DNA of 64,000 nucleotides from Anaerolineae bacterium (GTDB lineage: Bacteria > Chloroflexota > Anaerolineae > Caldilineales > Caldilineaceae), in NCBI GenBank assembly GCA_030432295.1, contig JAUIHI010000020.1, positions 58,511 to 122,510 of the forward strand, written 5' to 3'. The notes beneath the pieces were generated by a model that worked only from the letters and a program-made list of their open reading frames with translations, ran no database searches and was not told the origin of the DNA. The stretch's first letter is position 1, and every line of letters starts with the position of its first letter. Shown piece after piece: positions 29,729 through 38,289 of this stretch. Position numbers and translations under genes: made by a program.

Positions 29729-31000
29729 ATGAAAATACTCTTTTTGACGCCCCAATTGCCCTATCCACCCCGGCAAGGGACGACAATCCGCAACTTCAAT
29801 CTCATCCGCGCCCTGGCCCAGGAACACCAGATCGATCTCTTCTCGTTTCTGGCCCCCGGCGAAGAGTTCAACGCGGATGACCATACGGCAGAGAATCGGC
29901 TGCGCGACATCTGCGGGCGGGTGATCACCGCGCCCCAGCCAGCACGCTCGGCCAGTCGCCGGATTGTGGATACATTGACCGCCAGCCGCCCGGATATGGG
30001 CCTGCGCCTGGAAAGTCCAGCCGCCTACGCCAGCCTGTTGGCATTGCTGGAAGAGGAAACATACGACCTCGTCCAGGCCGAGGGCATCGAAATGGCCGCC
30101 TACGGGCTATTTGCTGCCGCGCACCAGCCCCAAGCCCGGCTTATCTTTGACGATCACAACGCCGAATATCTCCTGCAACAGCGTTCGGCTCTGGTCGATC
30201 TGGGCAACCCCCTGCGTTGGCCCGCTGCCCTATACAGTCTGATACAGTGGGCCAAACTGCGCCGCTATGAGCAGATGGTGTGCAGCCGCGCCGAAGCGGT
30301 GGTGGCCGTCAGCGAGCCGGACCGATCCGCGCTGGTGCAGCTTGTGCCCGACCGGCTGGTCGATGTGGTCCCCAATGGGATTGACCTGGACGAATACCCG
30401 TTCCCGCCGCCCCCACAGCCCCAGGCCCCACCGGCCACGCTTGTCTTTACGGGCAAAATGGACTACCGGCCCAATGTGGATGCGATTCTCTGGTTTGCCC
30501 AGCAGGTGTTGCCACGCATCCAGGAGCAGCGTCCCGATGTGCGTCTACAGGTGGTGGGGATGAACCCCCATCGCCGATTGGAACGATTGGACGGCCAATC
30601 GGGCATTGATCTGACTGGCGCGGTGAAGGATGTGCAGCCTTACATCTACGGCGCAGCGGTCTATGTGGTTCCCCTGCGGGTGGGGGGAGGGACCCGGTTC
30701 AAAGTATTGGAAGCCCTGGCCAGCGGCAAACCGATGGTCAGTACTTCGCTGGGAATCGAAGGGCTGAATTTGCAGGATGGCCGGGAGTTGCTCATTGCCG
30801 ATGAGCCGGAAACTTTTGCCGATGCGGTTCTTCTATTGCTGGAGGATCAGGCCAGCGGCGGTAAGTTTTGCAGCGAGCTGGGAAAGGCAGGGCGGGGCTT
30901 TGTCGAATCCCAGTTTGCCTGGGAGCAGATCGTACCCCGGCTGGAGCGGGTCTATCAGGCAGTTCTGCGTCAGGCCCCTATCCCCAGAGCCGACTGGTAG
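29729..31000 (+). CDS. GT4-family glycosyltransferase
   Basis: The protein has 423 residues. It starts MKILFLTPQLPYPPRQGTTI, typical of the GT-B family near WcaI/'sugar transferase, PEP-CTERM' relatives. The donor site shows FTGKMDYRPNVDAILWFAQ (about 245-263), VVPLRVGGGTRFKVLEALA (about 314-332) and GKPMVSTSLGIEG. The preceding gene is another GT4 member; together they may act in one surface-glycan pathway. Acceptor and sugar are unknown. Confidence 0.88.
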   Translation: MKILFLTPQLPYPPRQGTTIRNFNLIRALAQEHQIDLFSFLAPGEEFNADDHTAENRLRDICGRVITAPQPARSASRRIVDTLTASRPDMGLRLESPAAYASLLALLEEETYDLVQAEGIEMAAYGLFAAAHQPQARLIFDDHNAEYLLQQRSALVDLGNPLRWPAALYSLIQWAKLRRYEQMVCSRAEAVVAVSEPDRSALVQLVPDRLVDVVPNGIDLDEYPFPPPPQPQAPPATLVFTGKMDYRPNVDAILWFAQQVLPRIQEQRPDVRLQVVGMNPHRRLERLDGQSGIDLTGAVKDVQPYIYGAAVYVVPLRVGGGTRFKVLEALASGKPMVSTSLGIEGLNLQDGRELLIADEPETFADAVLLLLEDQASGGKFCSELGKAGRGFVESQFAWEQIVPRLERVYQAVLRQAPIPRADW

Positions 31001-31052
31001 TCCACCCGAAAAAGAAAGGCGACAGTCGGATGACCGTCGCCTTGGGCAGACT

Positions 31053-31188
31053 GCTATAGTTGTTGACACCCGGTGGGCAGTGCGGGGGAAACACTGCCCA
31101 CCGGGATATGCGGCGATGTAAGTCTGATTGTCAGACCGCTTGCCTGCCTGCCCCAAGAATACGGCAAAAAAACGCCCACAACTATAGC
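31053..31188. repeat. Nested inverted-repeat element (136 bp)
   Basis: Perfect 11-bp ends gctatagttgt (31053-31063) and acaactatagc (31178-31188) enclose a second perfect 14-bp pair, cccggtgggcagtg (31069-31082) and cactgcccaccggg (31092-31105). It lies between convergent genes. I see no flanking duplication, so it may be a structured terminator or a MITE-like element. Confidence 0.6.
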
Positions 31189-31279
31189 CAAATATACACA
31201 CCCCCTGTGATCCATCACACAGAACCCCAGAAGAATGGGCGGGTTCTGTATGCCACCCATTCAGCGCCCACACCCACGA

Positions 31280-32785
31280 CTACCCTTCCCCGCGCACAAG
31301 CGCCGCGCACCGTTCACCGATCATAAAAACAGTCATAGACGGGTTGACGGTCGTCATCGACGGGAAGACGGAGGCGTCGGCCACCCGCAGCCCGGCCACG
31401 CCCCGCACCCGCAGCGCAGAATCGACAACGGCCAGAGAGTCGGAATCTGCGCCGATTTTGCAGGTTCCCGCGGGGTGATAGACAGTGTTAGCCGTGGCCC
31501 GCACGTAGGCGGAAATCTCGGCGTCGCTCTGGACAGACTGGCCAGGGGCCAGCTCCCGCACAATCCACTCTTCCAGCGCTGGCTGGGCTGCGATACGCCG
31601 GGCTGCTTTCACCCCCTCCACCATCACCCGCTCGTCGTAATTGTCCGGGTCGGTGAAGTAGCGGAAGTCGATGCGGGGCGGTGCGGTCGGGTCTACGGAG
31701 GCCAGGCGCACCGTTCCTTCGCTGCGGGCACGGCAGACGTTTGGGGTCAGAGAGAAGCCCCATTCGGCAGTGGGATAGCCCGCGGGTTCCGTGTGCCAGG
31801 TGAAGGGCATCAGCCCGAAGTGACACATCAGATCGGGCAATGGGTCCGGGTCGATGCCCGTGCGGGCAAAAAGGCCCACCTCCCACAACTGGACAATCGG
31901 GTCCGGGATGGGCCGGGACGATTCCCAGACAACGACCCCTTCCGGGTGGTCGAGCAGGTGTTCGCCCACGCCGGGCAGGTCCACCCGCACAGGAATGTCC
32001 ATCTCGGCCAGGTGCGCCGCGGGTCCAATCCCGGAGAGCAGCAGCAGTTTGGGCGAATCAAACGCACCCGCGCAGAGGATCACCTCCCGCTCGGCGCGCA
32101 GGATGCCCCGGCTGCTCTCGACGCCGATGGCCCGGTTGTCGTCGTCCAGCAGAATGCGGGTGACGGTTGTGTCGGTCAGCACGTGCAGATTGGGCGGCAG
32201 ACTGTGCAGCGGGTGCAGATAGGCCACGGATGAGGACTGGCGAATGCCCGCCTTCACATTGACCCGAAAAAGTCCCACGCCTTCGCCAAAACTGGCGTCG
32301 TTGGCAAAGGAGAGCCGGGGCAGCCCCGCCTGCACACCCGCCTCCAGCAGCGCCCGGTTGAGCCGATTGGCGTCGGGAATTCCTTCCAGATGGACTCTTT
32401 CAAAAACCCGCTCAAAGAAAGGGGCGCAGTCTGCCGCGCCCCAGCCAGCCGCGCCTTCGGCCTGCCAGCGCTGCAAATCCCCGTCCGGGGCGCGGAAGGC
32501 GATGCAGGAATTGTGGGAGGAGCAGCCGCCCAGCACCCGCGCCCGGCTGTGGCGAATGGCGCTGTTGCCCCGGGCCTGGGGTTCGATTATGTAGTCGAAG
32601 TCCAGTTCTGTGCCCAGCAGGGCCATCCAACTGCGCACGGGCAGGACGCGGGCGTCGCGCTCATCGCTGGGTCCGGCTTCCAGCAGGGCCACGCGCAGGG
32701 AGGGGTCTTCGGCCAGCCGGGCGGCAATCACTGCACCGGCTGTGCCACCCCCAATAATCAGATAATCGTATGTGTTCGCGGTCAC
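31280..32785 (-). CDS. GMC family oxidoreductase (choline dehydrogenase-like)
   Basis: The protein has 501 residues. It is a flavin enzyme that oxidises an alcohol group. The FAD dinucleotide-binding motif is YLIIGGGTAGAVIAARLAED (about 8-27). GMC signature regions follow (RARVLGGCSSHN about 80-91, and VILCAGAFDSPKLLLLSGIG about 240-259). The active-site His is in NTVYHPAGTCKIG, and the C-terminal PSMTTVNPSMTVFMIGERCA closes the FAD site. The GTG at 32783-32785 has GGAG at 7 bases and begins just before the FAD fold; the longer frame with a hydrophobic extension is less likely. The substrate is unknown. Confidence 0.9.
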   Translation of the reverse strand: MTANTYDYLIIGGGTAGAVIAARLAEDPSLRVALLEAGPSDERDARVLPVRSWMALLGTELDFDYIIEPQARGNSAIRHSRARVLGGCSSHNSCIAFRAPDGDLQRWQAEGAAGWGAADCAPFFERVFERVHLEGIPDANRLNRALLEAGVQAGLPRLSFANDASFGEGVGLFRVNVKAGIRQSSSVAYLHPLHSLPPNLHVLTDTTVTRILLDDDNRAIGVESSRGILRAEREVILCAGAFDSPKLLLLSGIGPAAHLAEMDIPVRVDLPGVGEHLLDHPEGVVVWESSRPIPDPIVQLWEVGLFARTGIDPDPLPDLMCHFGLMPFTWHTEPAGYPTAEWGFSLTPNVCRARSEGTVRLASVDPTAPPRIDFRYFTDPDNYDERVMVEGVKAARRIAAQPALEEWIVRELAPGQSVQSDAEISAYVRATANTVYHPAGTCKIGADSDSLAVVDSALRVRGVAGLRVADASVFPSMTTVNPSMTVFMIGERCAALVRGEG

Positions 32786-32959
32786 GTCTTGGCTCCACGC
32801 TTTTCTGGAAGTTTTCGAGAGAATCAACAAACTATACACCCAGATTACTATTCCTGCCAATCAAACCCTCGCGATCAGTGGCGTGGCGGATGAAAATCGG
32901 GTACAATTCCGATTGATCGATTCTTGCTTAAACCACTTCCCCCACGGAGACGAGTAGAA

Positions 32960-33919
32960 ATGACAGAAACACTTCCCACCGCACAGGTCGGCAACACAGC
33001 CCTGGCTGTCAGCCAACTGGGCATGGGCACAGCGCCCATTGCCAATCTGTATGGCGGTGTGACCGACGCCCAGGCCATCGAAACCGTCCAGCGTTCCTTT
33101 GAACTGGGCATTCGCTACTTCGACACCGCGCCCCTCTACGGCGCTGGCGTTGCGGAGCGGCGGGTTGGCGAGGCGCTGAAGGGCATTCCCCGGGACCAAT
33201 TCGTCCTTCAGACAAAAGTCGGGCGGCTGGTGCAACCCGACGGCTCCATTCGTTTCGACTACAGCCGGGACGGTGTGCGGCGCTGCCTGGACGAAAGCCT
33301 GGAACGCTTGCAGATGGATCGGGTGGACATTCTGCTCGTCCACGACCCGGACTCACTGAAAGAGGAGGAGGGCTATCGCCAGGCCCTGGCCGAGGCTTTC
33401 CCCGCGCTGATTGAGATGCGGGAGCAGGGAGTGATCGGCGCGCTGGGCGCGGGGATGAACCAGTGGCAGATGGAGTACGAGTTCGCCAAACACTCAGACC
33501 CCAATATCTTCCTCCTGGCCGGGCGCTACACACTCTTGGAACAGACCAGCCTGGAATTTCTCGACTATTGCCAGAAGCGGCAGATCAGCGTTGTGCTGGG
33601 TGGGGTCTACAACAGCGGCATTCTGGTCACCGGGCCGACAGCGGGCGCCAAGTTCAACTATCGGGAAGCACCGGAGCCGATCCTGGAAAAGGCCCGCCAG
33701 ATCAAAGCCATCACCGACCGCTACGGCGTACCCCTGCACGTGGCCGCCCAGCGTTTCGCCCGCAGCCACCCGGCCATCACCGGTCTGATCATCGGTTCGG
33801 TCAAGCCCAGCGAAGCCGACGACAACCGGGCCATCTGGGACGCGGAGATTCCGACCCAAATGTGGGCCGACATCCGGGCCGCGGGGCTGGTGGAAGAGGG
33901 CGCGCCTATGCCTGAGTAA
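32960..33919 (+). CDS. Aldo/keto reductase (aldose 1-dehydrogenase-like)
   Basis: The protein has 319 residues forming a TIM barrel using NAD(P). The catalytic tetrad is visible: Asp/Tyr in FDTAPLYGAG (about 53-62), Lys in LQTKVGRLV (about 83-91) and His in ILLVHDPDS (about 122-130). The C-terminal GLIIGSVKPSEADDN binds the cofactor. It looks closest to the D-threo-aldose/L-fucose 1-dehydrogenase group, which oxidises sugars to lactones. The next gene, after a hairpin repeat, is a second AKR; a FAH-family hydrolase lies further on, fitting a sugar-acid pathway, but this is inferred. Confidence 0.88.
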   Translation: MTETLPTAQVGNTALAVSQLGMGTAPIANLYGGVTDAQAIETVQRSFELGIRYFDTAPLYGAGVAERRVGEALKGIPRDQFVLQTKVGRLVQPDGSIRFDYSRDGVRRCLDESLERLQMDRVDILLVHDPDSLKEEEGYRQALAEAFPALIEMREQGVIGALGAGMNQWQMEYEFAKHSDPNIFLLAGRYTLLEQTSLEFLDYCQKRQISVVLGGVYNSGILVTGPTAGAKFNYREAPEPILEKARQIKAITDRYGVPLHVAAQRFARSHPAITGLIIGSVKPSEADDNRAIWDAEIPTQMWADIRAAGLVEEGAPMPE

Positions 33920-33929
33920 GACAGGTTTC

Positions 33930-33963
33930 AGAAGTTCGACTTTTTCTGAAAAGTCGAACTTCT
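33930..33963. repeat. 33-bp hairpin repeat (copy 3 of 4)
   Basis: Arms agaagttcgacttttt / aaaagtcgaacttct lie between the two aldo/keto reductase genes. Same family as 7963-7996, 8257-8289 and 58024-58056. Confidence 0.85.
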
Positions 33964-33995
33964 CACATCAAACAACCACAGAAAGAGAGAAGCAG

Positions 33996-34967
33996 ATGAA
34001 CACCCAATCCAATCCACTGACCCTACGCCCACTGGGAAACACCGGTCTTCACGTCACCCCCCTCTGCATCGGCGGCGCCCCCCTGGGGGATATGCCCGAA
34101 ACCTTCGCCTACAGTGCGCCGGAAGAGCAGGCCCTGGCCACTGTGCGCGCCGCCTTTGCCAGCCCTATCAACTTTCTGGACACCGCGGCCGCCTATGGCG
34201 ACGGGGAGAGCGAGCGGCGCATTGGCCTGGTCATCCGGGAGATGGGCGGCCTGCCCGACGGCTTTGTCCTGGCCACCAAAGGGGACCGGGACCTGCATAC
34301 CGGCGACTACAGCGGCGAGCAGTTCAAGCGCTCCATCGAAGGCAGTCTGGAACGGCTGGGGCTGGATCATCTGCAATACGTCTACATCCACGACCCGGAA
34401 CACTCGACCTATGAAAATGTGATGGGGCCGGGCGGGCCGCTGGAGGTGCTGCAAAGCTTCAAAGAGCAGGGGGTCATCGGCCACATCGGGATGTCTGGCG
34501 GGCCGATCAAAATGCTCATCCGCTACATCGAAACCGGCATCTTCAGCGCGGTGGAGACCCACAACCGCTACACACTCATCAACCGCTCTGCCGGGCCGCT
34601 GCTCGACATCTGCGCCAAAATGGGTGTGGCGGTGGTCAATGCGGCCCCCTACGGCAGCGGCATTCTGGCCAAAGGTCCCGACGCCTACGCCCGCTACGCC
34701 TATCAGGACGCACCCGCGGAGATTATCGATCGCACCCGGCAACTGGCCGCGGTCTGCCAGGAGTTTGACGTGCCGCTGATCGCGGCTGCGCTTCAATTCT
34801 CCGTGAGCGACCCGCGGGTCACCAGCACCGTCGTGGGTATGACCAAACCAGAGCGGGTGCAACAGACCATCGATCTGGCTGCCCTGCCCATCCCCGATGA
34901 ACTCTGGGCGCGGCTGGATGCAGTCGGCTACGACGCGGTGGATCCGGAGGCGAACCGCTTCCAGTAG
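33996..34967 (+). CDS. Aldo/keto reductase
   Basis: The protein has 323 residues and is another TIM-barrel AKR with FLDTAAAYGDGESE (Asp and Tyr), VLATKGDRD (Lys) and VYIHDPEHST (His) as the catalytic set, and a cofactor-binding STVVGMTKPERV near the C-terminus. It is paralogous to the preceding gene but divergent. Its TAG stop lies within the 8-bp target duplication of a transposon-like element, so the insertion landed exactly at the end of the gene and left the protein intact. Confidence 0.87.
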   Translation: MNTQSNPLTLRPLGNTGLHVTPLCIGGAPLGDMPETFAYSAPEEQALATVRAAFASPINFLDTAAAYGDGESERRIGLVIREMGGLPDGFVLATKGDRDLHTGDYSGEQFKRSIEGSLERLGLDHLQYVYIHDPEHSTYENVMGPGGPLEVLQSFKEQGVIGHIGMSGGPIKMLIRYIETGIFSAVETHNRYTLINRSAGPLLDICAKMGVAVVNAAPYGSGILAKGPDAYARYAYQDAPAEIIDRTRQLAAVCQEFDVPLIAAALQFSVSDPRVTSTVVGMTKPERVQQTIDLAALPIPDELWARLDAVGYDAVDPEANRFQ

Positions 34968-34971
34968 GAAG

Positions 34972-35211
34972 CATTCGTGAAAGGTTAAGAAAAATCCTGC
35001 TTTGTCAAATCTGCTTACCAGGGCGATAACCGGCTCCAAATCGTTCGGCTTAGACGCTTCGTGTCCAACTTAGGTTTTTTGGATCAGTGAACTCGTTGGA
35101 TTTGGCGTAAACGAAGTGTAATCCTCTGCCCCAATTTTAGTACCTTTTGAACATAAAACTCGTGAAATTGGAGCTTGACAAGCAACAAAAAGCCTTAACC
35201 TTTCACGAATG
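34972..35211. mobile_element. Non-autonomous transposon-like element (MITE) with 8-bp target duplication
   Basis: The 18-bp perfect terminal inverted repeats are CATTCGTGAAAGGTTAAG (34972-34989) and its exact complement at 35194-35211. The element of 240 bp is flanked on both sides by GTAGGAAG (34964-34971 and 35212-35219). It carries no open frame that could be a transposase. Such structure defines a MITE or deletion derivative mobilised in trans. An 8-bp duplication fits families such as IS1595, ISL3 or IS256; which one cannot be said without the partner. Confidence 0.85.
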
Positions 35212-35220
35212 GTAGGAAGT

Positions 35221-35277
35221 AAAAAGTGAGCAGTAACCAGTGGGCTAACATCGCCACTGGTTACTGCTCACTTTTTT
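35221..35277. terminator. 23-bp perfect palindrome, likely bidirectional terminator
   Basis: Arms aaaaagtgagcagtaaccag plus tgg (35221-35243) and the exact inverse (35254-35276) end in a T-run on the right and an A-run on the left. It lies between the convergent AKR and FAH genes, right next to the MITE target duplication. A related palindrome is at 51319-51361. Confidence 0.75.
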
Positions 35278-35323
35278 ATTACTGCCCCTCAAACAACCCT
35301 ACGAAATATCCAATCTCCAATAC

Positions 35324-36130
35324 CTACTCTTCCCGGCAGACATTCTCCAGCCGGCCAATCTTTTCGATCTCAATCGCCACTTTGTCCCCGCTCTTCATCC
35401 AGAGTTGGGGGGAGCGACCCATACCCACGCCGTGGGGTGTGCCGGTCAGAATCACATCGCCCGGTTCCAGCGTAAAGGCCTGGGAGCAATAGGAGACCAG
35501 TTCGGCCACACCGAAGATCATCTCCTTTGTGTTGCTCTCCTGCACTACTTCGCCGTTGAGGACACAGCGGATGTCCAGGTTCTGGGGGTCGCCGATCTCG
35601 TCCGCTGTGACAAAGCCGGGGCCGATGGGGCAGAAAGTGTCCAGGCTCTTGCCCCGAATCCACTGGCCGTCGCCCATCTGAATCTCCCGGGCGCTGACGT
35701 CGTTGGCGCAGGTGTAGCCCGCCACATAACTGAGTGCGTCGTCCTGGCTCACCCGCCGGGCCGTCTTGCCGATGACCGCGGCCAGCTCGGCCTCGTAGTC
35801 CACCTCTTTGGTCAGTTCCGGCGACCAGACGATCTCGTCGCCGGGGTTGATGATGCTGCTGGTGAATTTGGTGAAGATCAGCGGGCGGGGGGGCGGCGTG
35901 CTCTTTGTCTCCCGGATGTGGTCCATATAGTTCAGCCCAATCGCCACGATTTTGCCGGGGCGACCGACCGGATTGAGCAGTTTGACACTGCTGCGGGCCA
36001 CGCTGCCGGTGACATTCCCCGTCTTCCCGGCCAGAATATCGGCCCAGGAAGCGTCGGTTACGTCGATGTTGTCGCCTTTGGCGATGCCAAAAACGGTCTT
36101 GCCTGCCTGCTCGAATTTAAGCCATCTCAT
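35324..36130 (-). CDS. Fumarylacetoacetate hydrolase family protein
   Basis: The protein has 268 residues. FAH-family enzymes hydrolyse or decarboxylate beta-diketo acids with a divalent metal. The C-terminal catalytic domain starts IVAIGLNYMDHIRE (about 61-74); metal ligands are in VDYEAELAAVIG (about 110-121) and CANDVSARE (about 140-148), with LDTFCPIGP and GDVILTGTPHGVGMG further on. Its ATG overlaps the stop of the epimerase gene by 4 bases (ATGA), so the two are co-translated. A role in sugar-acid breakdown alongside the AKR genes is a reasonable guess. Confidence 0.9.
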   Translation of the reverse strand: MRWLKFEQAGKTVFGIAKGDNIDVTDASWADILAGKTGNVTGSVARSSVKLLNPVGRPGKIVAIGLNYMDHIRETKSTPPPRPLIFTKFTSSIINPGDEIVWSPELTKEVDYEAELAAVIGKTARRVSQDDALSYVAGYTCANDVSAREIQMGDGQWIRGKSLDTFCPIGPGFVTADEIGDPQNLDIRCVLNGEVVQESNTKEMIFGVAELVSYCSQAFTLEPGDVILTGTPHGVGMGRSPQLWMKSGDKVAIEIEKIGRLENVCREE

Positions 36131-37107
36131 TCTGAAACTGTCTCCTTTGGTAGTTTACCTGCTGCGATTGCTGTCTTGAAATGGGAAATCGTTGCGGCGA
36201 CGCCTTCCTCCAATGGGGTGAAGGGAATGTCGCCCAGAATTTTGCGAAGTTCGCTGTCGTCAAAGCCCAGGGGAAAGGGCAGGACGGTTTCGGCGGTGGT
36301 AATGCGCCCAGCCGCGCTGGGTTCGGCGGCTTCGATAGCCGCGACGACTGCGCTCATATCCACAATCGAACCGGCCAGATTGTAGACACCCGCGCCCTGA
36401 AAGGGAGTGCGTGCGGCCTGGATAAATGTTTTGGCTACGTCTTCGGCATACTGGAAGCCATTGACGCCCTGGAAGGAAATCTGGTAGCTCTCGCCCCGGG
36501 CCGCGGCCAGCATCGCCTTTGTGGGGGTGGACGTCATGCCCTGATCCCGGGTCGGGCCATAGATTGTGTAGGGGCGCAGGGCAATGCTGGCTATGCCGTC
36601 GTCCTGCCAGTAGATGCGGGCCGTGCCTTCGTTGGCCTGTTTGTAGACGCCGTAGTGGTTGAGGGGGTGCAGATGCGCGTCATTGCCCACCTGCTCCTCC
36701 GCGTATTCGTCGGCATAGCCGTAGACGGCAATGCTGCTGGCGTAGACCACCTGCTGGATGCCCAGCTTTTTGGCAGCTTCAAAGACATTGACCGTCCCCA
36801 CCACATTGACCGCCGCGCCCAGGGGTGGGTTGGCCCGGCAGAAGGGCATTTGCAGTGCGGCCAGGTGGATGATGTGGGTGGCCCCGCTCTCCTCCATCGC
36901 CGCCCGCACCCGGTCTGTATCGGTGATGTCGGCCTGAATGAAGTGGATGCGCGCCACTTCGTCCGGCTCCATCAACAGGTCCAGGCGGCTACGGTTGCTG
37001 CCCAGATCGAAAATTGTCACATCAACACCCTCTCGCACCAGATTGCGGGCTGTCCATGCACCGATACAGCCCAACGCTCCGGTGAGAAAGAATCGTTCGT
37101 CGCTCAT
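36127..37107 (-). CDS. NAD-dependent epimerase/dehydratase (extended SDR)
   Basis: The protein has 326 residues with a Rossmann fold. The NAD motif is FLTGALGCIGAWTARNL (about 6-22), the catalytic Ser-Tyr-Lys set is in YASSIAVYG and HYGVYKQANEG (YxxxK), and RPYTIYGPTRDQGMTS follows. It should oxidise, reduce or epimerise a nucleotide sugar or a sugar derivative. The ATG at 37105-37107 has GGAGGT directly upstream. It is the first gene of a two-gene operon with the FAH-family protein and diverges from the aromatic operon. Confidence 0.88.
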   Translation of the reverse strand: MSDERFFLTGALGCIGAWTARNLVREGVDVTIFDLGSNRSRLDLLMEPDEVARIHFIQADITDTDRVRAAMEESGATHIIHLAALQMPFCRANPPLGAAVNVVGTVNVFEAAKKLGIQQVVYASSIAVYGYADEYAEEQVGNDAHLHPLNHYGVYKQANEGTARIYWQDDGIASIALRPYTIYGPTRDQGMTSTPTKAMLAAARGESYQISFQGVNGFQYAEDVAKTFIQAARTPFQGAGVYNLAGSIVDMSAVVAAIEAAEPSAAGRITTAETVLPFPLGFDDSELRKILGDIPFTPLEEGVAATISHFKTAIAAGKLPKETVSE

Positions 37108-37251
37108 AGCACCTCCAAGGGGATTGGATGTTTCCAAAAATATGGACGCCCTCTATTGTGCCAAACGACGGGAAAATATGCACGTTGGGGAAATGCTTTT
37201 GCATGACAGAGAGTGGCCCGAATCGTCTGCGTGAAAAAGATGTCGCGGCGT

Positions 37252-37280
37252 TTGACATCCGATCCCGCCTGTGCTATTCT
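37252..37280 (+). promoter_or_regulatory. Promoter of the aromatic amino-acid operon
   Basis: A perfect -35 TTGACA (37252-37257) and TATTCT (37275-37280) are spaced 17 bases. It lies 47 bases before the leader ORF. Confidence 0.7.
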
Positions 37281-37326
37281 TGCTGCCATCCGCTGTTCGC
37301 TGGATACTTGCAACCGGGAGTTTTCG

Positions 37327-37563
37327 ATGGTTTTGCGTTCCACAGCCGAAATGTCAATCGAAATGAGTCAAACCCTTCGCCAACGCGAAGAGGGCACTCT
37401 GTTGCCCATCGCCCTGCTGGATGGTCCCACAGCCGACGAAATGTTGTTTTCCATGAACCTGCGCCAAGACTGGCGCGGGTTTTCTTTTGGCAACTTTTGG
37501 TTTGGCTATTATTTTGGAAGCATCCACTCGTCTCCACAGGCGGAGGAGCGCTGGGCTGTGTAG
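37327..37563 (+). CDS. Aromatic-rich leader peptide of the attenuator
   Basis: A 78-codon frame with GGGAG 6 bases before its ATG. Residues 49-63 (W-R-G-F-S-F-G-N-F-W-F-G-Y-Y-F) contain five Phe, two Trp and two Tyr in 15 codons. It stops 30 bases before a strong terminator. This is the logic of a classical attenuator: scarcity of any aromatic aminoacyl-tRNA would stall the ribosome in the run. A segment after the run, GTCTCCAC (37530-37537), is the exact complement of GTGGAGAC (37598-37605) in the terminator arm, so it can act as antiterminator. It is longer than typical leader peptides (14-30 residues); an internal ATG at 37453 has no ribosome site. The peptide probably has no other function. 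Confidence 0.8.
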   Translation: MVLRSTAEMSIEMSQTLRQREEGTLLPIALLDGPTADEMLFSMNLRQDWRGFSFGNFWFGYYFGSIHSSPQAEERWAV

Positions 37564-37592
37564 CAGTACACAAGAAGCTCATTGACGCACCA

Positions 37593-37626
37593 AGAGCGTG
37601 GAGACTAAACTCCACGCTCTTTTTTT
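37593..37626 (+). terminator. Attenuator terminator of the aromatic operon
   Basis: An 11-bp perfect stem (AGAGCGTGGAG with CTCCACGCTCT, 6-base loop) and seven T. It lies between the leader ORF and aroH, where a simple terminator would have no sense unless it is conditional. Confidence 0.9.
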
Positions 37627-37698
37627 GTGCCTTTTATCGAAGCAACAGTTCGGCCTACAAATTTCAGCCTACAAATTTCAGACGAGAGGAAACTGGTA

Positions 37699-38133
37699 AT
37701 GATCTGTCGAGGCGTGCGCGGGGCGACAACTGTCGACGAGGACAAGCCCGAAGCAATTTTGCGGGCCACCCGCGAACTGCTGGCGCTGATGATTCATGTC
37801 AACGGCATCGGCTCGGAAGATGTAGCGAGTGTCATATTTACGACGACCAAAGATGTGGTCTCCCAATACCCGGCCCTGGCGGCTCGCCAATTGGGCTGGT
37901 TGGATGTGCCGCTGCTGTGCAGCCACGAAATGGAAGTGCCAGGCAGCCTGCCCCACTGCATCCGCATTCTGCTGCACTGGAACACAGATGTGGGCCAGAG
38001 CGAAATCCAGCACATCTATTTAGGCGAGGCCCAGTCCCTGCGCCCGGACAAGGCTGTCGCCGAAGAGGTGGATATGGCCGAGTTACAGCGCTGGATCGAC
38101 GAGCAGATGGCGCGCTGGAAGGTAAAAAAGTAA
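37699..38133 (+). CDS. aroH: Chorismate mutase, AroH type
   Basis: The protein has 144 residues. It turns chorismate into prephenate, the first step towards Phe and Tyr. Residues known from the B. subtilis trimeric enzyme are present: Arg in [13 protein letters not shown] (about 3-15), Glu in [19 protein letters not shown] (about 76-94) with the later Arg, and Tyr/Arg in [13 protein letters not shown] (about 106-118). The ATG at 37699 has AGAGGA upstream. It is the first structural gene after the attenuator. Confidence 0.95.
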   Translation: MICRGVRGATTVDEDKPEAILRATRELLALMIHVNGIGSEDVASVIFTTTKDVVSQYPALAARQLGWLDVPLLCSHEMEVPGSLPHCIRILLHWNTDVGQSEIQHIYLGEAQSLRPDKAVAEEVDMAELQRWIDEQMARWKVKK

Positions 38134-38174
38134 TAAGCAGGTGAGTGTCGATATTTCGTTTTTTGCTGCGTGCT

Positions 38175-38230
38175 GCGTGCTGCGTGAAACGTGAGATTAC
38201 CTGGCCTTTTTCACCTTTCACGCAGCACGC
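38175..38230. repeat. GTGAAACGTGA palindrome, family D (copy 1)
   Basis: Arms gcgtgctgcgtgaaa (38175-38189) and tttcacgcagcacgc (38216-38230) are exact inverse copies in the aroH-pheA gap. Relatives using the same words are at about 39195-39250 and 50594-50652. Confidence 0.75.
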
Positions 38231-38289
38231 TTCTATGCCCCAAAAGGGATCATCTGTCCGACTATTTTCCCAATCAAGGAGTCCCTCCC

